A stretch of DNA of 64,000 nt from Aotearoamyces nothofagi (GCA_015345905.1 JADDTR010000011.1:496001-560000); one strand, 5' to 3'. Counted from the stretch's first letter, positions 47,066 through 59,010 are shown. Notes: generated from the letters alone by a model not told the origin. Made by a program: numbers and translations.

Positions 47066-47753
47066 CTACGAGTCCTGTTTTAGCGCCCCCATAATCCTTT
47101 GCTTTACCAATTCCAATGTCTTTGCTTCCACCTCCTCTTTCACCCCATTAACATCCACACTGATAACATCCGTCTCCTCTGCCGTTGGTACCTCTAGACT
47201 CTCTATCTGGCTATGCACCATTTGCGCGCCCATGTAATGACCTTGCCTTGCTGCTACACGTTGAAGCAGTACATCTTCACTCGCACTTAGGTAGACGAAG
47301 TGAACCAGCACGTTTGGATTGGTGTAGGCAGCAATTCTCAGCACGTCGCGGTATTTCTGCTTGAGTGCCGAGCAGGTGACAACCACGCCATAAGGCCCCT
47401 TGGAGAGTTCTTTGAGTGCGGCAGATCGGAGAGTTATCAGCCAATCCCAGCGGTCTTGGTCGGTTAGGGCGATACCATTGGACATTTTGTCAATGTTGGC
47501 TTTGGAGTGGAACTGCGCAGTCTGGTTAGAGAAGCAATTAATAGACCGGGCATCGGTAACTTACAGTGTCTCCTTCCAAATAGGGCAGATCAAGAGAATT
47601 TGCTATGTACTCTGCTACTGTTGTCTTGCCGCACCCTGCTGGCCCTGTGACGATCCATATGTGCTGGTGGTGAGTGGCCGGATGCTGGCCCTTTGGCGGT
47701 TGATGGCGATAGACATTTGCCAAATGATCCGAAGCAGGAATATCCATAGTCAT
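47066..47753 (-). CDS. Gluconokinase (GntK family)
   Basis: Phosphorylates D-gluconate to 6-phosphogluconate. Exons 47753-47565 and 47512-47066, 211 aa. The ATG at 47753 is used because the longer frame upstream starts with TTG. P-loop GPAGCGKTT follows HIWIVT. The second acceptor AG (GCGCAG) is chosen because it yields EGDTFHSKANIDKMSNGIAL, the family's GD-x-[FYL]-H...NxxKM motif; the earlier AG would insert TAQ. Further motifs are LTDQDRWDWL, VVTCSALKQKYRDVLR, FVYLSASEDVLLQRVAARQG and HYMGAQMVHSQIESLE. The C-terminal part is helical. Cytosolic by lack of a signal. Confidence 0.92.
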
Positions 47754-48368
47754 TGGCAGTCGACAAGCCTCTATGATGGCAGGTTGATGTCGACGTTTAG
47801 AGGGAAGAGCGGCGGACGTGTAGCCAATATTGAATGGAGGTAATAAAAAGCAGTGGAATTTCAAGACTGATGCCGTGCAGTTTCAAGCTATCCCGCCCTG
47901 GGTTTATATATGGGCGAGTCTTCTTGCCTCCTGGAGCTATATTAACAATGTGAGCACTGTAGCAAAAGCGGTAGTTTAAAAGGTCACGATACGGGGTGAA
48001 GGTCCTAGCCTTATAGAAATTCAACAAGCCCGCAATCCGTGTTCTGCCCCGCGCTAACCAGCTAGCCCGCCAGCGGAAGCTCCCCGTCTACAGTCGGAGG
48101 ATTACCTTGACCAGGGCGGTGAGCCGTAGAGGGTCGCTCCAGCACGGCTCAGGCTATTGTGTTATTGACGGCCAGAGGCGAGCGGGAGCATGGCTCGAGG
48201 CACAGCGATGGAAGGCTTCGGGCAGAAAGGACGACTGGGCCGGGCGTGCAGGTCATGTTTGATTGATGTCACTGACCCAGGACCCAGAAGCTGCCAGGGC
48301 GGATAAATAGCCGGACAAAGCAGTCACAGGGATGCTGGGCTGCGCGCTACCCAAGGGCCGGGACAAAG

Positions 48369-48402
48369 AGAATTAGAGAATTAGAGAATTAGAGAATTAG
48401 AG
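48369..48402. repeat. GAGAATTA microsatellite
   Basis: About four tandem copies of an 8-bp GAGAATTA unit, the last degenerating. Confidence 0.85.
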
Positions 48403-48423
48403 GATTCCCAGCTTCTGGCAAGA

Positions 48424-48558
48424 ACGGCAACGGGCAACGGGCAGCGGGCAGCGGGCAACGGAGCGCCGGCGGAGGATTGAAAGGAGAGGGAGAGGGAGAG
48501 CGGAGAAGCGAGAGGCGAGAAGCGAGAACGGAGAACGGAGGACGGAGGACGGAGGACG
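48424..48558. repeat. Purine-rich compound simple repeat
   Basis: Successive short arrays: GGGCAACG/GGGCAGCG units, then GGGAGA, GCGAGA/AGCGAGA, and ACGGAG/GGACGGA units. Strong purine bias on the plus strand over about 130 bp. Confidence 0.8.
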
Positions 48559-49613
48559 TCCACGGTGGGTGCGCGTACTCGTACTGTGTACGGCCGCCGG
48601 TACGGACTACAGCGGAAGAAGCTCCAGGCGAGACGAGGCGCGAGGCGGGAGGCGCGAGGCTCGTCATCAGCCACGGGTGAGTTGTCATGAGGCCGGTGTA
48701 ACGTTGGTGTTATGTATGTTGGCTTCGGGAACATGCCTTCCAGACAAGCGTCATTGACGTGGACCAGTCCGAGGGGCCAAGGGGCCAAAAGCCCGATGCC
48801 ATCCAGGAGGAAACGGCCCGCTGGATGGGCAGTGCAACCACACGCCGGCAGGGACCTGGACACGTACATGGACGCAACAGGACCCGAGGCTGCGAGGACC
48901 AGTTCTGATCAATACCGCAGAGGACCGAATACCGTAGCCATCCTGTCGCGTCATCAGCGCCGCGCCCGCCATCTGTTTGCATGAAGATTAAGCAGACAAG
49001 GAGGGTAGCAGGCGGCGTGTAGGGGATGTTAAGAGACCGACATATACCGCCTAGCCGGGACTCTGCGCTAGCTGAGCATGGCAATCCCGAGAAGGTTGAC
49101 AAACCTTCGGTACGGAGACGGGCACGGTGGTAGGTTCTCTGTATGTCTGTACAGGATGTCATGTCAGTATGATACAGTGTGTAATTGTGCAGCGTATGTA
49201 CAGGACAGTCCAGTGTACCGGTGGCCAGCGGACATACTATATCGCGTCTGCTAGGCCCTAGAGGGAGTAGGGAGTAACTCGTAAGTTATGGTATAGTATC
49301 TTGCTTTCTATATAGTGGGAGGTAGGTAGGGTATTAAAGTGGTGCTTGCCATGCCTATCTTGCCCGTCTACCTGTGTAAATAAACGAATGCTAATGCCAT
49401 GGTGCTACGTGGTTGGGCAGCGGATAGAGCACCTGCTTGTGCCTGTAACTAGTGACTCGTGCATAAATGTATGAGCACCCGCGCCTGCGGGAGGACAGAT
49501 ATACCCTATACGGTGCTGTAGATAGGTTGTACTGTGCTGTGCAAGGAGATGGAGTAGATGGAGGCCTCGCCGGGGTATCCAAGGCGTGACAAGTTGCTGG
49601 AGACTGCCTGCGG

Positions 49614-49770
49614 GAGTGCAGTACGGAGTGCAGTACGGAGTGCAGAGTACTGTACGGCAATACTAATAGTAGTTAGTAGTACTGTAGTACTGTACTGTAC
49701 TGTATATACCTTAGTACAGTACCTCCTCAGGGTCCCTTATCTTGCCTTGCCTTAGTACTGTACTTCGGTA
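49614..49770. repeat. AGTGCAGTACGG and TACTGTAC repeat cluster
   Basis: About three copies of a 12-bp GAGTGCAGTACG unit, followed by dense palindromic TACTGTA/TACAGTA strings able to fold back on each other. Confidence 0.75.
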
Positions 49771-49852
49771 CCTTGACGACCTACGTAACACAGCGGCTAG
49801 CACTTCGAGGTTAGGTGCCCTATAGTTGCTCGGCAGATGCTCTGCAGGTCTC

Positions 49853-49916
49853 TATACCTATACTCATACCTATACCTATACCTATACCTATACACATGAC
49901 TATACATACGACTATA
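49853..49916. repeat. TATACC microsatellite
   Basis: About five near-perfect copies of a 6-bp CCTATA/TATACC unit, followed by degenerate CATACGACTATA units. Confidence 0.8.
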
Positions 49917-50459
49917 CGCTGCAAGGAGTATATCGGGCACCAGCACGCCCCAGGAAGAGTTGGTTTGACGAAAGGATTTAGAATTTCCCAGTCGTTGCTA
50001 TTGCATGCTCGATATTTGTGCGTCAGCCATGTTTCTGGACGCAGTCTTTCATTCATTGCGCGCAATAGCATCCATTGGTAGTTTGGCGTGTTTGACCAGG
50101 TGCCTGTCATTTGCAGCATCTATGAATATCGGCGGCAGCTGCAACAGTAGCGTCTGGATCTTGGACGGATGAGGACATAACTTATATCTTTGGTGCAAGC
50201 CATCAATTGCTTCATTTAATGGTTATCCTGGCCAGAGCGACACATAGAATGGACATGCCGGAGGCTTCTGATTTCATCTATGAGCATAAAACTCCTTTGA
50301 TCGTCAATATATAGGGGCATTTGGATTGTATATAATGTTTAGAGTATAGTTTAAATTGTACTGCTGCCAGGTGTAACTGACCAAATATCTTGACAAGCCA
50401 CTCCAAAACTCCCGTAATGCAACTCCGACGATGCCCAACGCTCATGATCATTTAAATAC

Positions 50460-51321
50460 TCAAACCTTGAGCTGTTGTACTCCAGCAACTGGCACCTCGT
50501 CGTTCTCATCCCCGTCCTCTTCTTCATCATCCACCTTACCTGCTAGACCTCTCTCCCACAGCTGCTTCCCTGACAATCTATCCACAGCGTCCCTTCCCCT
50601 ATTGCGCTTCTTCTCTGCCGCTTCTTCTGCCTCGTCCTCCGCATTCTTCGCCGCCTCCATCTCCTTCCTAAATTCCAAGCGCCATTTCGCAAACGTCTCA
50701 GGATTAACAGGTGTGCCGTGAAACTTCTTGTTATCCTCCCTCTCCGCGGCCAATATCCGCTCTTCCTCAACTTTCCGTGCAGCCTCCTGTCTTTCAGCTA
50801 TAATCTGTTCGGCCGAGTCCTTCACCGTAGAAACCAGAGCGAATATCATAGCCATTCCAATGTTCTCTTCAATAGTTTCTGTGAGACTTTGCAACAACCG
50901 CTCCTTGTCAGACTCAACATCGAAGTATGGGTACATAGGTGGATTTTCTGGTGCGGACAAGTCAAGCTCTGGGGCTTCGTCTGGATAGCCTTCTGGGTAT
51001 TTGATCTCTAGGAGCATAGTCGGCGGCTGCGACTCGTCTCCATTTTCATTTGTGACGTCTAGGACAATTTCAATGCTGTATTCCGTCTCCGATATATCTG
51101 CAACACATTAGATTAGCTAAGGTAATGGGTAGTGGAGAAAAGCAGCGCTCCCTCCGCATCTATCCCCTCAGCCCGAGATGAAGCATTAAGATATAGATCG
51201 GGAAGGGAGAACGATAGTCCTGCTCTAGGAGAATTAGACGTCTAGGGGACTTACCAGTGATCTCGTTAGGGAATATCGAGTCGAGGACTTCGCGCTCCTC
51301 TATTTGTTCTTCCCGACCCAT
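50460..51321 (-). CDS. GIR2: RWD-domain protein Gir2 (RWDD1 family)
   Basis: Gir2 binds Gcn1 and the GTPase Rbg2 and modulates the Gcn2 stress response on ribosomes. Exons 51321-51255 and 51097-50460, 234 aa. The 157-nt intron (GTAAGT...TTGCAG) splits EIT/DISETEY. The N-terminal RWD domain (about 1-110) begins MGREEQIEEREVLDSIFPNE and contains LLEIKYPEGYPDEAPELDL and the conserved YPxxxP turn. A charged helical region follows (IIAERQEAARKVEEERILAA, HGTPVNPETFAKWRLEFRKE). The last part is acidic (GKVDDEEEDGDENDEV). The family's HGTPV signature is intact. Divergent from PUF6, with 265 bp between ATGs. Confidence 0.94.
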
Positions 51322-51586
51322 GGCGACGATTGTTCATGCTATTATATGAAGCTCTCAAATCCATGGTGGGGTGTGGTGAAATTCCAATACGAGACTAGCG
51401 CGCTATCCGAGAGCCAAAAAGTTTTGGAGATAGAAAAAAGTGTCGATAAGATTGTCGAGGTTCAGTCAAGAAATTCAGCAGCAATTTCTCCACCAAGTTG
51501 CAACCGCTCAACCAATTTTTAGAGCATCAGGACTGATAAATTGTCCATTGCATTGTCACTAAGAAGAACGACGATTGAACAGCAAT

Positions 51587-53867
51587 ATGCCGAGTGCCAC
51601 GGTTACAAAAAAGAGTAGCAGCGTCTCTGGGATGAAGAGAAAGGCCGAGTCTGTGAAGGAGCCATATGTAAAGGGAGTTAAGAAGACAAAGGTGGACAAA
51701 GTCTCAACCAAACATACGTCCAAAAAGGGCAGCAAGCTCTCTGTCAAACCTGCGCAGACATCAGAGGACTCTAGCGATGAAGATTTCGACAAGATGGACG
51801 TAGACGGTGGTGTACCGCTCAAAGATGTAGACGATTCGGAAGACGACTCACGCGCATCAGTTCCTAAAGTAAAGGATGGAGTGCATCCTGATCGAGTAAA
51901 GGCCACAGCCAATGGTGCTGGGCCAAATGGTAAACTCCATGCCATAACTTATACAAACTATGCTAATAATGCCAGGCACATCATCAAAAGAAGCCCACGC
52001 AAAACAAAAGCTGGCAGCCTTAGAGCGAAAGAATGCAAAGCCATTGGCAGATCAGTTGGCCCGGACAAAAAAGATCTGGGAAAGGTTAAGGCGAAAGTCA
52101 CACGTTCCATTGGAGGAAAGAAAGACGCTCATCACGGAGTTGTTCGAGATTATCACTGGCCGGATAAAGGACTTTGTTTTAAAGCATGATTCTGTTCGAG
52201 TTGTGCAGACAGCGATTAAATATGCGAATTTAGAGCAGAAGAGGCTGATTGCACGAGAGCTTAAGGGAACATATCGACAGCTTGCAGAGAGCAGATACGC
52301 TAAGTTCTTGATCGGAAAGCTTCTAGTTCAGGGAGATGATGAGATTAGAGCCCTCATTGTACCAGAATTCTTTGGCCATGTCCGTCGGTTGATAAAGCAT
52401 CCTGAAGCCTCTTGGATTCTTGACGATGTGTACCGCGGTGTAGCTAGCAGACAACAGAAAGCTACCATTCTTCGAGAGTGGTATGGTGCAGAATTTGCTC
52501 TCTTTCAGAAGGATGGCGAGAAAGTTACTGGCGAGCTTTCAGAGATTCTTGCTGAAGACTCCGGAAAGCGTGGTCCCATTATGCGTGCGCTGCAAGAGCT
52601 CATCAACCATTTGATCCAGAAGAAGATGACTGGATTCACATTACTTCACGATGCGATGCTGCAGTACTTCTTGAATGCCAAGCAAGGCACGGAGGAGATC
52701 ACTGATTATTTGGAGCTGTTGAAGGGAGATGAAGAAGGAGATCTACTTAAGAACCTTGCTTTCACGAAATCAGGATCTAGAGTAGTAGCCCTAGCGCTTG
52801 CCTACGGAACTGCCAAGGACCGAAAGCACATTCTCAAGGCCTACAAAGATACAATGCAGCTGTTGGCCGCCGACGTGAATGGCCATATTGTCATTCTCAC
52901 CGCGTATGAAGTCATCGACGATACTGTCCTGACAGCAAAATCCATCTTCCCGGAACTCCTTAGCAAAGACGCAGAGAAGCAGGTCGAAAACGTCGTCTCT
53001 TCAGCCAACGACCTGAATGCCCGCATAACCCTCCTCTACCTTTTCCAAGGTCGCGCAAACTCTCTGTTCCCTACCAGTCTCGCATCTGACCTAGAAATCC
53101 TATCAGAAATCGATACAATCCGTACTACGACTAGTAAGAAGGATCCTGAAAGTAGACGCCAGGAACTGGCCAAAGCATTATCTCCTCTTCTCCTCACAGC
53201 TATCGCCTCTGCGCCAAATGAGCTAGTGGCCACATCTTTCGGCTGCCAATTCGTGGCTGAAGTCCTCTTTGGTGCTGAAGGTGACAAGACGGCGGCGCTG
53301 AAGGCTATCGCCGGCACCGCTGTCGGTGACCCAACTCCCGTTATTGTCGAGGTTTCTGAGGATGTTGAGATGCAGACTGAGGGTGGGGCTGAGGCTGAGG
53401 ATACCTTCAACAACCACGAGGTCGCTCAACTACACATCGCAAACAGGCCTTCCGGTGGTAAGATGCTGAAGTGTCTCATCGCAGGCGGACGCTTCGACCC
53501 CAAGCTCAAGAAAGTCGTACCTGTCTCCCCACCCCTGAACTTCGGCGATATCCTCTACCCAGTCATCAAGGAACATATTGTCGCCTGGGCCACTGGGTCA
53601 AGCTCCTTCGTCGTGCTGAGCATGTTGGAAGCGGAGACCTTTTCACACAAGGCCGAGGTATTGAAGACACTGAAGAAGGAGAAGAAAGCACTTCAAAAGG
53701 CAGCTTCTGAGGAGACGCCAGAGCAGAAAGCCAAAGCGTTGGAGCTTGCAGCGATTGCCGAGAACGGTGAGGCGAAGCCGAAGCCGAAGGGAAAGAAGGC
53801 AAAGGCTGGACCCAAGGAGAGAGCAGTAGGAAATATGGGTTCGAAATTATTGCTGGCTCTGTTGTAG
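51587..53867 (+). CDS. PUF6: Pumilio-repeat protein Puf6
   Basis: Puf-A/Puf6-type RNA-binding protein; in yeast it acts in 60S biogenesis (with Rpl43) and ASH1 mRNA repression. Exons 51587-51929 and 51976-53867, 744 aa. The intron (GTAAAC, ATGCTAAT, GCCAG) is needed because the unspliced frame stops at 52189. The N-terminus is Lys/Ser/Asp-rich and disordered, nucleolar in type. Then follow TSSKEAHAKQKLAALERKNA, ARTKKIWERLRRK and the Puf repeats: ITGRIKDFVLKHDSVRVVQT, LAESRYAKFLIGKLL, HPEASWILDDVYRG, FTKSGSRVVALALAYGTAKD, and a CPL-like C-terminal domain. The C-terminus ends GNMGSKLLLALL. Confidence 0.93.
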
Positions 53868-54221
53868 GCTGTATAAGGCTTGGGGCATCGAAATAATTAG
53901 ATTAGTAGCATGACACACAATGCAATACAATAAGATCGGTATTTAGTATGCTGGTTTTGATTTCTTGTAGCAGTTTGATCGACCAGGCAATTATTGCATT
54001 TCTTGTGTAAATAAAGAAGTTTCATCAGCGTGGGGTATACCGTGTACGCCAGTTATGAATATGTCAAATGACATACAAACATTTTCTAATAATTATACAA
54101 GCTAGCTTTCCAAGCATTGATTATGCTTCCAGATGCCTTGCATGCGCCTTTAGAAACACCACAGCGTCCCATTAAACCCATATCCATCATTACGAATCAT
54201 TACGAATCATTAGCAGAAAAC
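53868..54221. other. Convergent intergenic region (PUF6 / GST)
   Basis: About 350 bp. A 16-bp CCCATATCCATCATTA repeat occurs at 54176 and again at 54229 inside the GST gene's end, with TTACGAATCA tandem copies between. Confidence 0.5.
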
Positions 54222-55202
54222 TCAAGGCAGCCCATATCCATCATTAACCGCATCCGCCAATTGGCTCGTGTTTGGCCGATTCTGCGCATATCTTTCATAA
54301 CTATCAATATACAGCTCGTCCGCACTTGTCGTTGCCTTAACATGTTCATCATTCTCTATAGCTTCAATCCATTGGGCCCATCGACTTCCAGGTTCTGGAT
54401 CAGGCCAGGCGCGGTAGTGCTTCAATACTCGATTGCAGCGCAGCATCCATGGAGCAAATTGGACATCAACGAAGGATAAGTGAGAGCCAAGGAAGAAAGG
54501 ACCTTGTGGGTCACTAGCTTCGACTATTTTGGCGATTTCGTCTTGGAGTTTTTTGGTGTGCTCAACTTGCTTGTTGAAGTCTTGAGCTTGTAGTAGCTGG
54601 TAAAATGCAGGAGTTATATGACGATTAATCTACAGTTCAGTCAGTTAGTCTTAATATCTAAAGAGCAGATCTAGTTCAGTTCACTCACGTGATCGCTCCA
54701 CAATCTACAATTAGCTCTCAGTTGAGGATTACCAATTGGAAATAAGGCTTTTCCGATACCAAGGTCTTCAAGCTGATAACTGTTAATATTACATCAAGTT
54801 GAAAGACCATTCTTACTTACATATTCCATAAGGACTGTGCTCTCTCCACATCCCCAATCGCCATGACGAATGCCCGGAACTAGACCTCTAGGATTTACTT
54901 CAAGAAGCGATAGGGGTTTTTTATACGGGTCCACTTCTATGTACTGGTATTGCAGACCTTTGAATTCCAGAGCAATCCATACACGCTGTACAAACGGACT
55001 GCAAACACGGAATGTCAATATAATTCGTATGTTGGACTGACGTCACCTGGGATAATCAACCGAATATAGCAGCGCACACTCACCAGAAACAGCTGCCAAA
55101 GAGCTTCAATTCATTCTCTTTAGAATGTTTTCTTACTGTAGCTAGAGCTGCTCCACTAGCTTTCTTATGATATGTTTTCTGTTGTGATTTACTGTTAGAC
55201 AT
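54222..55202 (-). CDS. Omega-type glutathione S-transferase
   Basis: Glutathione-dependent thiol transferase, probably cytosolic, 262 aa. Exons: 55202-55084, 54998-54821, 54772-54689 and 54629-54222. The first splice rebuilds LKLFGSCFCPFVQRVWIALE, with the omega-class catalytic Cys of the CPF motif. The thioredoxin fold continues with VNPRGLVPGI and GESTVLMEYLEDLG (Glu-Ser glutathione-binding pair). The second acceptor must be TATCAG; an earlier AACAG breaks the frame. The helical C-terminal domain contains PFFLGSHLSFVDVQFAPWML and RYAQNRPNTSQLADAVNDGY. The N-terminal extension YHKKASGAALATVRKHSKEN is Lys-rich and typical of fungal members. Length is normal. Confidence 0.93.
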
Positions 55203-55440
55203 TGTCGTAAAAGATGAAATGGTTATAATGTTTGGAAAGCTTGTGAAATGTAGATTTGAGAGACAAGGTGGTGCACACCGCAACGTGTAGAATAATAAAG
55301 GATGGAAATTAAAGACTCCATGACATCAATAATTAAATAGTCACAAAGGGCAGGCTACTTAGAAGGTTGTGAAATTGGAAAGTGGAGCGATCACTAGGAA
55401 ATGCGGAGAGTTCTCCGAAAGCTGGTAATGATTAGGATCG

Positions 55441-56633
55441 CTAAACCCGGCGATGCGCGGCGATCATAAGAAAATAAGTCACATCAATAATATTATCACT
55501 CACCTGTGTTTTCTTTTCCTCTTTGTCTTTCTTCATCAAGAAACGTTGCACACTATTCTTCTTGACGCGGTCGCTTTCCTCAAGGGTATGCTTGTGAGGA
55601 CCAGCAACTCCATCACCCTTTCCGTTTCCACCGTTGCCATTGACTCGCTGGATAGTGTAATATCGTTGACCAGAACTCCCGGGATGATTGCTAGGTATCC
55701 CATTGTTCGCAGCCAACATGCCAAAAGGCTGTTGCTGCGCTATCAAGGGAGTTTGCTGTCCTTGAGGAAAGAAGTTTCCGACATTATTTTCCTCGGGACC
55801 TTGTGGACCATCTGGAACAAAATCTGCTCGAAGCATCGCACCCGGAAAGTACTCAGTGATCTTGATCTTAACATCGCAGAGGTCGCGCTCACGGGCAATA
55901 CGCTTTCGCTTCTTCTTGTTTGGATCGTCAGACTTTGGTGTTCCCGGTGGACGTCCTTTAAGGCGACAGTCCCAGTAGTGAGAGACAAAAGGCTTCCGCT
56001 TGTATCTTTGGGTAGATCTATGGGAGTAGACATTGTCAACATGTGCGAAGTATGTTTGAAACCTGTAGGTATTAGCAAATAGCAGTTGCGCTGGCATGCT
56101 GATACTCACTCTTCCTCACTGAGCGTTATCATCTCGTCAACATTGAACAGTTTCTGGCGCCATCCTGCAAGATCAGGAGGGTCCACGACGATCGTGTTGC
56201 TAAGATGTCCATTGCTTTTCTGGTCTCCGGCGTCAGGTGTCCCAAAAATATCATCCTCGTGTTGCAATCTAGCGACTGAGTTATGCTGGACGGGACCTGG
56301 CGTTAAGATATCGAATTGGGCACTGCCAACATGCTGCTGCGGAGTATGCGGGGTTCCTGTAGGCTGCGTATGAATATGCCTACGTCCCTGATTGTGGTCG
56401 AAAGCGTTTGGGGTCTGGTAGACCTGGGCATGCACCGGGTTCTGCAGACGATGCAAGTCTTGGTGGAAGACAGCACCGTTATCGTCGAGGCCGGCCAAAT
56501 CCAAGCCAGATTGGGAGGCCAGGGTATGATGGGTGAGATGTGGCTGGGTATGTTGCAGAGCTTGGGTGGCTTGTGGTTGAAGGGTTCGGTATGCAGTGGG
56601 AATCTGCTGATGGAGAATAGATTCCGTCTCCAT
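55441..56633 (-). CDS. Conserved basic nuclear-type protein of unknown function
   Basis: Exons 56633-56110 and 56062-55441, about 381 aa if the last donor-like GTGAGT (after KKDKEEKKTQ) is read through. If spliced to the AG at 55441, only RS and a stop follow, giving about 361 aa; the C-terminus is therefore uncertain. The ATG at 56633 is the first in frame, since the longer frame starts TTG. The N-terminal 150 residues are His/Gln/Pro-rich and disordered. The core FNVDEMITLSEEEFQTYFAH, NVYSHRSTQRYKRKPFVSHY and WDCRLKGRPPGTPKSDDPNK, followed by KKKRKR, looks like a structured basic domain with a nuclear localisation signal. I recall close fungal homologues but no assigned function. A DNA- or chromatin-binding role is inference. 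Confidence 0.78.
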
Positions 56634-57519
56634 TTCTGTCAGGCGTTTCCCACGCTTCAACCTTACGCTTCGGTTGATGGGTTGATCGCTGCTTTTGCTC
56701 TGCGTCGACTTTATTTGAGAACAGATCGGATCGGAGCTGCGGGGCGGGTTAGACCATGTTTGCTACATGAGGTACAGTACCGACGGTACGCGCATGTGTG
56801 CATTTAGCGCGTGACCTGCTGTGCCAGTGCGTGCCAGCGTGCCAGCTACTTATCAGAAGCGCCCGGCACTCATTATCAGGGCGATAAAGTTGGCAAAAAC
56901 TTGAGATGGCGGCGGCCAACTGATGTCTGCCTCTAGCATATCCTAGATATGCAAATATATCTATATATGTGTACATCTATATAGGGTCACATCTTTGCGC
57001 TGATAAAGATTGCCTGGCAATCAATCTTCGAAGAGCTAGCTAGCTTCTTGAAATCTCTCTTCTCTGCCTTGGGCCTCTATGGCGGCGTGATGGGGCAGGG
57101 CATCGCTATTAGCTTCTAGCACTCACTTATCGAAGGCAAAAAGACGGCTGCACATCTTGCTTTTCTACCTTAGGCCCATGTCCAATGACGTCGACGTGCC
57201 TTCACCTGTACTGTACTGTACACTCGCGCTCACTAACAGAGCTATGCCACTGATAACCGTCAACCAGTTGGCACAGGCAACTGGGTAACACTAGGCAGGT
57301 TATCTCTTATTTCCTCAATTGCTTCTTCTATATTCCTTACTCTCCTGTTCCACTGGATTGCCAGCAGCAAGGCACACACTGACGGCCGCTCTACTGCTAC
57401 CGCCGTGCTGTAGCATCGCAGGCCTCCGTCAACTCTAGAAGACAATTGGCTATATCCCAGACACTGTTTTTTACTAGTAGTATCTTCATTGCCTTGTACT
57501 CTACCTTCCCGCCGCAAGA
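56634..57519. other. Divergent intergenic region
   Basis: About 890 bp between the basic protein and the transporter. It contains a GTACTGTACTGTAC string near 57,210. Short ORFs lack motifs. No RNA gene seen. Confidence 0.5.
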
Positions 57520-59010
57520 ATGCCAAGTGGAATGCTTCCTTCTTTTCTCGGGGCACTACAGGCATCCCTGGCAGTGCTCCTCACCATTACTTGTGGAGTA
57601 ATGGCCTCAAGGCTGAATGTACTCAAGGAATCTTCAGCACGAGATATTTCCAAAATGTGTGTTAGGTTATTCCTCCCAGCCTTGATGATCACAAGTCTTG
57701 GCGAGGAGCTGCATTACAGCACTATACACCGTTATGTTCCTATATTAAGTAAGTCGTCCAACGCATGCCAAATACTGTCAGACCTAACACACTCGAAACA
57801 TATAGTCTGGGCATTGTTCTACACTTCATTATCAATGGCGCTGGGCTGGACTTTAAAGAGAGCATTTAAATTCCCAGCTTGGACTGTGCCAGCTATTTGT
57901 TTCAACAACACAACAGCACTTCCACTTCTGCTCGTCCAGTCTCTTGATGTTGCTGGCATCCTGTCACAGCTCACAATGGGAGAAAGTGATTTGACTAGTA
58001 AATCAGTGAAACGTGCCAAGTCTTACTTCCTCGTCAGTGCCATGGTTGGTAATAGTCTCACCTTCGCCGTTGGACCAAAACTTCTAGATGACGAGGAAAC
58101 ACCAGATAAGCACGAGGAACAAAATAATATGCAGAATCAAAATGGGAGTGCATACAATGGCGAAGGACACACAGAAAGTAGGAATAGTGATGACAGGACA
58201 GCTGAAGAAGAAGAAAATTACGACAGCCCACGAAATTGTTCTGGAAGGACGGCCGAGGAACAGGAAGAATACGAGACTGAGACGACATCTCTTCTACCAG
58301 ACTATGTTCAAAACCGCACATCTTTGATAAGGGAAGGATTATCCAAGAGAAGCAAAAAATACTGGAAGAGGCTTCCAAAGGTCATCCAGGTAGCTCTCAA
58401 GGTTATAATAGAACTTTTCAATGCACCACTTGTCGGGGCACTTATCGGTGTAGTCATCGGTCTCACACCACCACTACATAAGGCATTTTTCAGCGATACC
58501 GAAGACGGTGGTGTTTTCACAGCATGGTTGACGACATCAATCCAGAATATAGGAGATCTCTTTGCAAGTCTTCAGCTGGTTGTCGTTGGAGCAAAACTGA
58601 GTGCTAGTCTTATGAGGATGAAAGAAGGTGAGGCTGGTGGTACTGTCCCACTGACTCCGATGATTTCAATATTTTTCATCAGGTTTATTCTCTGGCCGAT
58701 GTAAGTCACTCCTTCGTCTCTACCAAGACCGGGCTAACGTTTCTCCTTTAGCATCAGCATTGGAGTCATCTACCTCATCGGGCATAAGACCGACTTGCTA
58801 GCAAACGATCCTATGCTGTGGTTTGTATTGATGTTAATGCCTACAGGACCTCCTGCAACGAAACTTGTCTCATTAGCAGACGTTAGTGGCGCGGATGAAG
58901 ATGAGAAAATGTCCATCGCCAAGTTCCTCGCAGTTTCCTACGCTATATCGCCAATTATTTGTATAGCCGTTGTTGGATCTTTAAAGGCATCTATTGCTTT
59001 AGAATCATAG
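57520..59010 (+). CDS. Auxin efflux carrier family (AEC/Mem_trans) membrane transporter
   Basis: PIN-like fold transporter, likely in the ER or plasma membrane; substrate unknown. Exons: 57520-57748, 57806-58700 and 58752-59010, 460 aa. The first intron (57 nt, GTAAGT...CCTAAC...ATAG) is in frame and stop-free, so it is easily missed; removal gives HRYVPILIWALFYTSLSM. The N-terminal half has about five hydrophobic helices (ALQASLAVLLTITCGVMASR, LFLPALMITSLG, AICFNNTTALPLLLVQSL). A polar acidic central loop of about 110 residues follows. A second helical half includes PLVGALIGVVIGLTPPLHKA, SLQLVVVGAKLSASL, and the conserved LMLMPTGPPA before the last helix. This two-half layout fits the family. 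Confidence 0.9.

Larger units (their letters stand above)
47754..50459. other. Long gene-poor, low-complexity intergenic region
   Basis: About 2.7 kb with GC-rich simple repeats in the left half and TACTGTAC/TATACC-type repeats in the right half (listed separately). ORFs on both strands follow the repeats and have no family motif. A tRNA-like A-box string near 49,415 was rejected. No element recognised. Confidence 0.55.

Noticed and set aside
49410-49470. A-box-like GGCAGCGGATAGAGCACC, possible tRNA
   Set aside because: No B box, no matching acceptor stem and no anticodon arm could be found downstream.
54176-54245. Short repeated CCCATATCCATCATTA as a possible target-site duplication
   Set aside because: No insertion lies between the copies, only 50 bp of related tandem sequence overlapping the GST stop; simple local duplication.
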